The notes beneath the pieces were generated by a model. The model had not been told where the DNA came from, did not search any database, and saw nothing but the letters and a program-made list of their open reading frames with translations. This document shows positions 1-8,832 of a stretch of 64,000 bases of DNA, piece by piece. The translations under genes and the position numbers were made by a program. Source of the DNA: Chondrus crispus (lineage: Eukaryota > Rhodophyta > Florideophyceae > Gigartinales > Gigartinaceae); contig NW_005179129.1 of the NCBI RefSeq assembly GCF_000350225.1, positions 1-64,000 on the forward strand, read 5' to 3'. Position 1 is the first letter of the stretch. The number at the start of each line of letters is the position of its first letter.

Positions 1-2360
1 ACATCCTCTCGGAGGCTTCCAATCTGAGCCCTTCTCAGCGGCCCTTGTAAATGCCGGATTATGAGCCAACAATAGCTCTGCTGCGGATTCCAACTGTGGT
101 ATGTTGATGTCAGAAGATGGGTTCAGAACACTCTGAGCGAAGACCACCTCCAAGTTTTCTGTTGCAGCAAGCCAGGCAACCGGGTCCCGTTCACACCCCA
201 CAAATCTCCGATGCCTTTTGAGCGAAAGACAAGCCACTCCAGTTGAAAAGGTTCCACTGAACATATCAACAACGTAATCACCCGGTTGAGTCAAGCGAGA
301 AATGATTTCCATGAGAAGACGTAGAGGTTTCTGCTCCGGTCGCAACGGAACGAACTTTGACTTCGGGGCGTCGGGGTGCTTAAGCCTCTCTCCCTCTTCT
401 AGTCTCGGAACGTTGTCGATAATGTTAGTCCAAGCCGGATGGCGGGAAGAGACGAAGTTGAAGTTATCGTAGTTAACCAGGGCGAAAGCGTCCTTCGAAT
501 TGAGTCCTTCTTAGTGACATGTACAGCCATCTCGGAAATTCGTCTGAAAGCCGTCGTCTTGATGGCAGCATTCGTGTAATAATGACCCGGCATGCTGTTC
601 ATAAGCACTGGTGAGGGATCCACACTGAAAATTCGGAGATGCTCCGCAGGGAGATTCACTTCTAGGAGGTCTTCGGTTCCTGACCGCCCTTCCTCATCGC
701 CTTGATTTGATTCTTCCTCATCTTGTTCATCTTCATTATTAGAACTGACTGCAACTGTACACGATGCGAAGGCGTCATACCAGAGTTTGAATTGCAATGC
801 AGAGCAGAACACAAACGCATGTCCACCCCCACGGAGCATCTGACTGATCTCACGAACACAATCAGTCATGTCACTTTTGCTGAGGTTGTCATGGGCTGAA
901 TTCGGAAGATTGTTCTCCCTTCGGTAGTTGTAAGGTGGGTCACAAAGCAACAGATGTACTCCTTCCAATATTTGTTCGGAACATGATGAGATATCCTCCT
1001 GCGATAGCTCTGGGAATGTACAGCTATACGTCCTTGCGTACTTGTTCATTGCCCTGCAGACATTCTTTAAAGCTTCTCGACACTCACAGCCTTCACCTTT
1101 ACACTCCTGCGTGACTGACAAAGTCCGTGATTGTGCAGGCCAGCGTCCTGCACGGGACTCTGACCTATCTGGAGCACTACTCACCGATTCACTTTCCCGC
1201 ACCGCCTGTACAGAGTCGGTGTGTGAGACGGACTTAGAAGCAGTCCTGCGCCTGGCGACAACTGCGAGGCTCCTTGCAAGGATGTTTTCTTGTCGCGCCT
1301 GTTCAGTGGAGTTTACAGAAGAAACCATCTCTATGTCTTGTTGTGGGAGGGAATTCTTCACGTGATTGACCATTTCGTTCGGATAACCATCGATGATGGG
1401 AGGGATCGTTTCCTGAACTTTCTTGAACCTGTCCAAAGCCATCCAATTCGCCATGGAAGGCATTTCATACAAGTAATCCGATGTCACGAGGAAGCGGATA
1501 TTACTCAGAACAAGTTTTGCTGCCTCGCGGAGAGCATTATCCACGACTGGAATGCGGCCAAATGCTTGTGGGGAACATTCATCGGGAAGACAGCATGCCC
1601 CGGCGTTGACTGTGATTGTATCCTTCTGTTTTTTGTGGGAGAAGCCTGAACTCAACACAGTAAAGCACAACTCACGGTCGTCACTTGTCAAGGTGATGTA
1701 AGGATATATCATTTCTTCGCAGTTCTTGAATCCCATATATCTGGCCTTGCAATCCCATGCTCGAATAACTTGCTGAACAGCAAAGCCAATACGCTGTGAC
1801 GTCTCCCTATTGACCTTGTAGTTCTGCAATACCTTCTTTCTCTTGGCACATGGTGATCCTTGTTTCCCGGTGTGACAGTTCATAACTACTCCCACATAGA
1901 TTACGAACATCATTGCCTCGAAGGAAGTTGCGGGCGAAGTAAGGAATCGTGGCACTTTCACAGTATTCCTTTTGGAACTCGTGTTGCTAAAAAACGTACA
2001 CTGGAGACCTCTAGCATTGAAGCTGTCGCCGTTAATGTCGCTTATGATTTCGAAGATTTGCCAGGGTCTAGTATCATTGCCTCTCCCGCAACCAAGAAGC
2101 GCCTGCACGATTGCATAGACTTGTGCGACTTGACGTTGATTCATTTTTGATTTGCAAACCTCTGCCTCGGATACATTTTCGGCTCCCAAAGATTGTAAGT
2201 AGTTCTTTGCAGCATCTGTCTCAAGATTATTCTCAACCCAATCCGCGATATCTCCAAGTTTCGGTACCACGTTCCCAGTTTGCTGGATTACGGCTGCTCG
2301 CACTACCTGTATGGCTTTGAGGCGCTTCCCGAAGGAAGACGTTTTCGCTTGAGTAGGCAT
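1..2360 (-). CDS. Beta-class amino DNA methyltransferase (DPPY type), runs off the left edge
   Basis: Probable site-specific amino-methyltransferase of DNA. DPPY points to N6-adenine rather than N4-cytosine, which usually has SPPY. The ATG at 2358-2360 is preferred over the upstream GTG because the mirrored gene at 3948 also starts ATG-CCT-AC. The first ~470 residues are an unrecognised N-terminal region with a Ser/Arg-rich stretch. The catalytic DPPYNY follows at about 924-941 in a hydrophobic LLLCDPPY context, then an acidic Asp/Glu-rich insert. Further downstream, at about 239-268, comes the AdoMet-binding motif I (DMFSGTFSTG) with RHRRFVGCERDP after it. Motif IV before motif I is the order of the beta class. 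The DPPY part is open from 2360 to 399; motif I is read in another frame, the change falling near 500, and stays open to base 1. This is a small indel, a short intron or a sequencing error. It is divergent from the ParB-like gene and shares its promoter repeat. The methyltransferase call is firm; target and activity are unknown. Confidence 0.8.
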
Positions 2361-2843
2361 GTTTATCACGTGTGATACTTAGATGGGAACAGGAACGGAT
2401 AGCAGTAACAGGAGCGGAACAAAAGTGCAGGCTTATGTAGAGAACGAAAAGACGTTGTGCGCGATAGTCGATGAGGTTTCTTAAACGGACGGCAAGAGAA
2501 GGAGTAATCCAGTAAAGCAACTGCTTCGGTCTTCTAGGTTTCCACTTGAGGTTTCCACGCAATATTTCCACTTGAAGGGTGCTCCAACCCACGGTGACGC
2601 GTCCCCTACGCGCGGAGGGGGCCGATTTCAGCACTCTTCCACCACCCAGAACCTTGGGTGATGGTGACAAGATCCGTTCGGGGTACCCCTGCAGCCAACT
2701 ATTGTTGACTATCGGCGCAGTCCTCCCCCTATGAGAAAATGTCAATGTTCGAGTTTAGCGGCTAAAGCCACTGAATAGAGGACGACGTAGTAGAAGTAGT
2801 GGTCGATAAGAAGGAACAGGCGCAGCGCAAAACGCAGCGCGAG
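2350..2843 (-). repeat. Inverted-repeat arm (left): leader/promoter of the methyltransferase
   Basis: The reverse complement of this stretch matches 3452-3956 with fewer than about ten differences over ~480 bp, apart from a 14-bp length difference just before the ATG. The arm runs from the first codons of the methyltransferase (ATGCCTAC) back through its whole leader. It includes the conserved stretch around CTACATAAGCC, which may hold the transcription start, and three copies of GTGGAAA. It ends inside an Alu-unrelated GCGCAAAACGCAG block. ORFs read across it are mirrored in the other arm and are not genes. Confidence 0.9.
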
Positions 2844-3451
2844 CGGTCTGAAAAGTAAAAGGTGACACCACGGCCAGCATGAGCCTGCAGGCACCTTGGT
2901 GGACGCGCGTCCCTGACACCTGATATGCACATGGACACTCGATGTGCAAGTAAAATCGGCCAAAAAATTGCCCAAAAAAATGATCTGATTTGCACATCGA
3001 CACTCGATGTGGAAATCAAATCGTCCAAAAAATTGCGCAAAAAAAGGATTTGATTTTCACATCGACTATCGATGTGCCCATCCGGTGCCTGGGTGGAGCG
3101 TCCGAAAAAGGTGGCTGTTTTTTTGGCCGCACACCATCCCAGCGCTCCAGTGGGGATGTCCAGGCATGTCATCTGTCATGGGGCATCCCGTGCCGTTGAT
3201 TTCGGGTCTGTAGAGCGTCTCCCCATAGCTTAATCGCCCCTGTGTAGACGCATTTCTGTCCAAAAATCGTCCTGCTCCTCCTACCCCTTTGACTTCACTC
3301 GACCCTTTTCCTCTCTAGCACCATTCTTCTTCGCACCCTACCGGCGCGCCTATACCGAGTACTTGCACTGCGTCTGCTCTCCCTTTCCGACCACAGTTAC
3401 AGTCTTTCTTGCTTCCAGGTCCCGAACGCGTCGCAAACCCGTCTATCGATT
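2844..3451. promoter_or_regulatory. Spacer between the inverted-repeat arms
   Basis: About 608 bp separating the two mirrored leaders of the divergent genes. It holds the 65-bp dyad array (2919-3079) in its left half; the rest (3080-3451) shows no clear gene, repeat or RNA. With the arms it forms a ~1.6-kb bidirectional control region. Confidence 0.6.
2919..3079. repeat. Three 65-bp direct repeats, each with a 19-bp dyad
   Basis: Dyads CACATCGA-N3-TCGATGTG lie at 2993-3011 and 3058-3076. A slightly imperfect one lies at 2928-2946 (CACATGGA...TCGATGTG). Their starts are 65 bp apart. The first two units are joined by A-rich CCAAAAAATTGC(C/G)CAAAAAA segments. The arrangement looks like an iteron or operator array for a dimeric DNA-binding protein. 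It sits between two divergent genes, one of which encodes a ParB-like domain; binding by that protein is inference. Confidence 0.75.
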
Positions 3452-3956
3452 CTCGCACTGCGTTTTGCGCTGCGCCTGTTCCTTCTTATCGACCACTACT
3501 TCTACTACGTCGTCCTCTATTCAGTGGCTTTAGCCGCTAAACTCGAACATTGACATTTTCTCATAGGGGGAGGACTGCGCCGATAGTCAACAATAGTTGG
3601 CTGCAGGGGTACCCCGAACGGATCTTGTCACCATCACCCAAGGTTCTGGGTGGTGGAAGAGTGCTGAAATCGGCCCCCTCCGCGCGTAGGGGACGCGTCA
3701 CCGTGGGTTGGAGCACCCTTCAAGTGGAAATATTGCGTGGAAACCTCAAGTGGAAACCTAGAAGACCGAAGCAGTTGCTTTACTGGATTACTCCTTCTCT
3801 TGCCGTCCGTTTAAGACACCTCATCGACTATCGCGCACAACGTCTTTTCGTTCTCTACATAAGCCTGCACTTTTGTTCCGCTCCTCTTACTGCTATTCAT
3901 TCCTGTCCCCATCGAAGTATCACAAGTGATAAATCAAGGTTTTTACTATGCCTACA
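3452..3956 (+). repeat. Inverted-repeat arm (right): leader/promoter of the ParB-like unit
   Basis: Mirror copy of 2350-2843. The few differences seen cluster near the start codon, for example at 3898-3935. The arm carries the leader into the first codons (ATGCCTAC) of the plus-strand gene, so both genes inherit the same upstream signals. The near-identity means recent duplication or continuing conversion between the arms. Confidence 0.9.
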
Positions 3957-4862
3957 CCCAAGCGCGGAATTAGAAAGGAACGAAGAGGTCGTGGTCGTGG
4001 GCGTGGGCGTGTGCGTGGTTCTAGCGGTGCAACTGGAAAAAAGGTTCGCTCCCTTGAAGAACTCCAGTCCAAGGGACTTGTAGCCGATGCAGAAGTGACC
4101 CTCTTTGCCCATGACTTCAAAATTAAACGAGGTCACGCAACGCCAGAGGGGCATGAAGAGTTCGGTGCTCTAGTTCGAGTGGGAACTGCGCATATCACCC
4201 TCGGTGCCGAGGGCCAGATGCCGCCCCGAACTTTCGACCTTGCGGACATCGGGGACTGGGAGAAAGGTTCGCAATACCTCGTTCTGGTTTACAAAGTCCA
4301 TATAGACGACAACCGTAAGGACATTCCCTATCCGTACCCTTTCCTGGCCAATGAGGAGCAACACTGTCCCAAGACACTTGGAGAGATTGTCGACATATGG
4401 GCGCGATACCCTTGGGACAGTTTCATGATGGCCAAGGGGGTTGTGTCGGAAATGGAGGGAACGGTCTCCACTCCCACTACCAAGGAAATCTCTAATGTTG
4501 AAAAGACTGCTCAGACCCCTATGTCCGTTCGAAAGAGATTAAGTTTATTCAAAGGTGAAGAGCAACAATCGGACACGGCGAAACACATCGTTTCAGCGGT
4601 CGTTTCAGATGCATGTGGAAAAATCAGAATGGAAGCAGATGCACCGAAATCACCTCGTGCGGATTCTTCTAGACGAGACTCTGACAACAGCAGTTCGCCA
4701 ATGGACGTTGTTAATGTTGATGATGACATCCGGTTTGTGAAGGAAACGAGAGTTGCTACACTCGACAACGGCCTCGAAATAGACGAGTCTTTTGCCCCAG
4801 ATATCCCTGAAGGGGGATGTGAGCAACTACGGGCAGCATCACGTCCGGGTCTTAGTCAGTAA
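3948..4862 (+). CDS. Basic-headed protein, probable N-terminal part of the ParB-like protein
   Basis: A 304-codon frame from ATG 3948. It begins with an Arg/Gly-rich basic stretch (RRGRGRGRGRVRG) typical of nucleic-acid or chromatin contact. A moderately ordered segment with no recognised domain follows (around residues 45-160), then an acidic Ser/Asp-rich linker. It overlaps the next frame (4792-6051) by 71 bp. The overlap lies at a run of five G near 4812, where the downstream frame carries on the acidic-linker character, so the two frames may be one ~700-codon gene with a one-base slip or error. Function of this part is unknown. It is expressed, if at all, from the right inverted-repeat arm. 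Confidence 0.6.
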   Translation: MPTPKRGIRKERRGRGRGRGRVRGSSGATGKKVRSLEELQSKGLVADAEVTLFAHDFKIKRGHATPEGHEEFGALVRVGTAHITLGAEGQMPPRTFDLADIGDWEKGSQYLVLVYKVHIDDNRKDIPYPYPFLANEEQHCPKTLGEIVDIWARYPWDSFMMAKGVVSEMEGTVSTPTTKEISNVEKTAQTPMSVRKRLSLFKGEEQQSDTAKHIVSAVVSDACGKIRMEADAPKSPRADSSRRDSDNSSSPMDVVNVDDDIRFVKETRVATLDNGLEIDESFAPDIPEGGCEQLRAASRPGLSQ

Positions 4863-6051
4863 CATCAGAATCATGGAAGAAACTCTTCGGGAGGTTGATG
4901 AAAGACATGTTGAATCAATTACCGAGAGCCTTCTCAAAAACGGGCTGCTGAAAGCGGCTGGAGCAATCTCTGTGGCCATGCCAGAAGACATGGTCTCCGA
5001 TCGCTCTACGATGTTGAGGCAGAGCGACGATGGGTTAGATGAGCTGATGATGGAACCCCTAATTTGCGACGGTCAGCATCGTGTCACTGGCATGAATAAG
5101 GCCAAGGCTACTGACTTGCAAAAGGAAAAGGAGTTCGAATGGATCAATGCACAGGTGTGGTACAGGAAGGATGGTAAACCCGTTTCAGACTTGGAAAAAC
5201 TAGGCATCGGTGCTCTACTCAACGACACCTCGTCGAAGATCCGGTTCTCAAACTTCACAGATTCCATTCACGCAACTATAGCGGCTGTTCGAATGATGAA
5301 GAACCGGTTGGATATGCAGAATCAGCGTACTGTGATGACTGTCACAGGTGTCACAGGCGCGCTAATGAAGCTTAAAGTACTTGGTCCGCTGGGGGCTAAG
5401 CAGTACTATCGATATGCGCACTTGGCACTACAACTTGTGGAGTACGATATCGACTACGACACCATCAAAAGCCTCTGCGATACGACCAGGACTATCGGTA
5501 TCACGCACCTTAGCAACCGTCGGCTTCTCACCCTGCATAGGTCTGGAATCCTTCTTGGTATTTCATGTGTCGTTGTCTTCTTGCGCGAGGTGGAGACGGA
5601 CAAACCGATGAACTTCAAGCGTCAGAAGAAAAGGAGAAAGAAGCGCGGTGCTTTCACTGAGTACGAGAATGCTTTCTTTGAAGCCTTTGCTGAATTTTAT
5701 GAGGAGCTTTGCACCATTGCCAACACGTACGAGAAGGAGTTGCAAAGCGTCTTGGAAATGGAGATTGAGGTCGGCAGAAACATCAAGATGCGGATTGATG
5801 ACTTTGTGGCAAGGCAGATGAAGAGTTTCAGGAGTGGAGTTAATGAAGCTGGGCAGCGTTTTGACCAAGACAAGCGTCTCAATATGCTCGGCAAAAAGCT
5901 CGTGAAAGCTCTAGCTCCACCTAAGGAGCTTTCTAAGCGAGCTGACGCGCCTATCTCTCAAGGTACTTCACGCCAAGTACCTCAAACAACTACGTCTCAA
6001 GTTGATACGTCTCAGCCGCCTCGTCACGCGCAAGGGCCTGGGTCCTCCTAA
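4792..6051 (+). CDS. ParB-like (ParB/Srx fold) domain protein
   Basis: ParB/Srx-fold proteins bind nucleotide and DNA; standalone ones act in plasmid partition, and many phage ones sit next to or fused with DNA methylases. The visible signature is VRVLVSNIR...ERHVESITESLLKNG followed by CDGQHRVTGM (about 5063-5092), the DGxHR box of the family, near residue 92 of this frame. A predominantly helical region follows, with a Lys/Arg-rich patch (QKKRRKKRG), then a Thr/Ser/Pro-rich linker. The frame closes at 6049-6051. The same frame then stays open to about 6630, entering the region that leads to the dioxygenase-like domain, so a ParB-oxygenase fusion is possible. There is no companion ParA. Eukaryotic nuclear context and retroelement neighbours argue against bacterial contamination. 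Confidence 0.7.
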   Translation: MPQISLKGDVSNYGQHHVRVLVSNIRIMEETLREVDERHVESITESLLKNGLLKAAGAISVAMPEDMVSDRSTMLRQSDDGLDELMMEPLICDGQHRVTGMNKAKATDLQKEKEFEWINAQVWYRKDGKPVSDLEKLGIGALLNDTSSKIRFSNFTDSIHATIAAVRMMKNRLDMQNQRTVMTVTGVTGALMKLKVLGPLGAKQYYRYAHLALQLVEYDIDYDTIKSLCDTTRTIGITHLSNRRLLTLHRSGILLGISCVVVFLREVETDKPMNFKRQKKRRKKRGAFTEYENAFFEAFAEFYEELCTIANTYEKELQSVLEMEIEVGRNIKMRIDDFVARQMKSFRSGVNEAGQRFDQDKRLNMLGKKLVKALAPPKELSKRADAPISQGTSRQVPQTTTSQVDTSQPPRHAQGPGSS

Positions 6052-7729
6052 CAGGCCTCATCCGTAACAGTTCGGAGAGGGATTCGCCAAAGGATTAAAA
6101 CTAATCCATTGACGATTTCCCTGCAGCTACCTTTGAAGAAAACAGGAAATAGAAAACGAGGGGAAGATGCTATCCAGTCAACCAAGAACATCCATGCCCT
6201 CAACACTGCCTTTGAAGAGAAGGAAGAGGAATTGAGGATACTGGCTTTACCGCCCGCTGTCGAAAGTGATGTGGCAAGGGAAGATGACGTCGGGGAGTTC
6301 GATGACATTCTTCCAGGTCTACTCCCGATCGGGGCACACGAATCTGCCGTATGGAATGTTTCCAAGAACCCGGATTGGGTTAACTACGCCTTACTTCCGC
6401 CGAGTCAGTGGCCGAAAGGGAATCCGATAACGCATCAAACTCCTTGGCTTCGTTCTTTGTGCATACCGGTTAGTCACCGAGCGAATTGCCTGGTCGAAAG
6501 GATGGATTTGGTGCGAATTCATCATGCCGTGTACTATCACGCCGCGGCTATGCGACACAAGGAACTCGGGTCGACGAAGTCCAACGTGTTCATGAAAGCG
6601 CTGCCGTCCACGGGTCCGAGTCGTAATTAGGAAGGCCCTGAAGTACAAGGAGGAACAGGCTCTTTGGGCCGCAGCCATGGAATTAGACAACGTCGCTAAT
6701 GAATACCTCCTGGCCAAGGCGACTGAGCTGCGGGAGAAGGGCTTCGTTATTCTTGAAGGTTTCGGAAGTGACAGTGGTGTGCCATCCAACCTCGCTTTCG
6801 AAGCCCCTCTCCATGGAGGGGACGTCATCGAAGAGATGATAGAATAATACGAAGAAATATTCCCTGGCGAAGATGCGATGAAGGATGAAGCAAATCGCAA
6901 AGTGTGGAGCCCCATCTTCAACGTCGATCCCAAGACAGATAGAAAACACTGAAATAAGGGCATCAGACGCTACATCACCACGCTAGCAGGTGTTTCGTCT
7001 GAGGTCGAACAGAATGCCGATACAGTGTGGGTGGCAAGGAAGCGCGCTATGATGGACGTCCGCCTGGCGCAAATTGCTGCTGCACTTCGACTCGTGGACC
7101 CTGAAAAAGGCACTTCGGAGATGGCTGTTCCGAAGTCTGGGGGTCGCTTCTTGCTGACGGGGAAAGGTTGTCCTCGGCAGTCCCTCCATACAGACTTTGG
7201 CGTTGGAAAATCTAAGAATGGAAACCTGGAATACGCAAGGAATCCTGGATACTTCTTTATTTGTTCTGGTGAAAAAGGATTCCCCCTTTGGGTTTGTCCG
7301 TTCTCTCATCACTTCACAGTGAAGGATTCAATAGCCTAGAGACACATTTCCATGGGTGTGCAGGTGAAGAAGGTCCACGTTCCACCGAACTCTGTCTTCA
7401 TTGGAAGAGGAGATCTCTCACATGCTGGTGCTTCGTACGAGGATAGCATATCACCCGGTGCGACGTCTCAGATTGGACTTGGCTCTGCAAAGAAGGATGG
7501 TCACGTGGTTCGCTATCATCTATACTTCGTTCCTAGAGGACAGAAGCTGCTGGATTCAGTTCACAGGAATCCGTCCTTTACCCCCCACTTTCAAGACGGG
7601 CTCTCCGCGGAGAGCATTTCTCCGCAGACTGGCCCGCACGGTAACTCGGAGCCTCCGAAGGAGAATTCGGTCTCGAGCTCTTCTTCTGATTATCACTCAA
7701 GTGATTCTAGTGGCGACAGTGATTTGTAG
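6052..7729 (+). pseudogene. Decayed 2-oxoglutarate/Fe(II) dioxygenase-like domain
   Basis: Read across frames, this stretch carries the signature of a double-stranded beta-helix dioxygenase: SLHTDF (iron-binding HxD) near 7180, PGYFFICSG and PLWVCPFSHHF strands near 7250-7310, then VPPNSVFIGRGDLSHAG (distal His) near 7380-7430 and RYHLYFVP (Arg for 2-oxoglutarate) near 7510-7535. Order and spacing match TET/JBP/AlkB-like and related oxygenases; which subfamily cannot be settled by eye. The part before about 6900 is a helical lead-in. The frame is interrupted several times, by all three kinds of stop, so recoding is not the explanation and the copy is probably dead. The tail is Ser/Asp-rich. 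It follows the ParB-like frame directly and in phase at first. Confidence 0.6.
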
Positions 7730-8423
7730 GTGAAGGGTACTAAGGAGGACGAAATCCAAGCATAGATACTAGGTAGTTCATACTTTCAATAGCGAGAACA
7801 GTGTCATCATCACTCTGTGGTGACACTTCTTTCTTCATTGCACAAGTGAATCATCTTGTATCCTTGATTAATCCATTCCCAATATGAGATGTTGTAGTAG
7901 ACCACCTTGTACTCTAGCGTACACGTACACAGATGCCACGAAGTAAAGCTTCACTCAAACCGCTAAAGGGATTTCTGCGCTGGTTTTGCTCCCTTTTTCA
8001 ATAACAATATGTCTATAGAGCATAAAGCAGCTTCACACCCCTCTTGAAAGGGAACAACTGGCTTATTTCCGTTCACATATTGTCCAGGGGAGATAGAAGA
8101 GGTAGGGGAATGAATACATCCACATCGTCTCAGTCACCAATCCAGAACTGCTCACTGATATACAAAGGAGTCTCCAAAAACGACCACGTTTACTCAGATA
8201 GATAGTGACTCCTTTCTACATCAGTGAAAAGCTTAAAGTAACGGTAACACTAAGTAGCTTAAGATCAATTGGTGGGATTGCAATTCGAAACGCGGATACG
8301 GGTCCAATTAGATTGTTCATGTTGGGGTCTCCGTCCTGGGACCCACGCGTTTTCTCCTATTTCATTTATAAAGGGGGGGAGCGTTGGGGGTCATTTTACC
8401 ATAGGCCTGTTGCACTTACCAGT
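7730..8423. other. Intergenic stretch after the dioxygenase remnant
   Basis: About 700 bp, AT-rich relative to the flanking genes. It contains GTGATCATC-type short motifs and a possible TATA (TTTATAAAGGGG near 8364-8375) but no convincing gene or RNA. It leads into the 67-bp tandem array. Confidence 0.4.
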
Positions 8424-8691
8424 GTGGCAACTATGATTAAAAGAACAGTAATTCAATGACACCTGAGTTACTGTCAAAGCATTCCGGACTGTGGCACCTG
8501 TGATTAAAAGAACAGTCATTCAATGACACCTGAGTTACTGTCAAAGCATTCCGGACTGTGGCACCTGTGATTAAAAGAACAGTCATTCAATGACACCTGA
8601 GTTACTGTCAAAGCATTCCGGACTGTGGCAAATATGATTAAAAGGACAGTTATTCAATGACACAAGACTGACTGGCAAAGCACTCTGGACT
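8424..8691. repeat. Minisatellite, four 67-bp units
   Basis: Units begin at 8424, 8491, 8558 and 8625. The two middle units are identical by eye; the outer two differ by a handful of bases, the last most. Each unit contains GATTAAAAG(A/G)ACAGT and ATTCAATGACAC. It lies 140 bp upstream of the 8833/8962 gene and may belong to its promoter. Confidence 0.95.
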
Positions 8692-8832
8692 GGAAGATGT
8701 AGGTAGATTTGTAGCCCATGCCCTACTGGAAAAGTGCACGTGCAAGTCCCATGGGACTTAGACTCTGAGCAGAGCTGTGATCCATAAATGTGACCGTTAC
8801 GAAAATGGTGATTTCACATTTATGATATATAT

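Noticed and set aside
2233-4083. Two ~170-codon frames with the same product (2233-2745 minus, 3550-4083 plus)
   Set aside because: They are mirror images created by the inverted-repeat arms and lie in the leaders of the real genes; no domain was recognised.
4792-6051. Bacterial plasmid or contaminant origin for the ParB-like gene
   Set aside because: There is no operon, no ParA and no ribosome-binding-site pattern, and the contig is continuous with eukaryotic retroelements. Distant transfer remains possible, contamination is unlikely.
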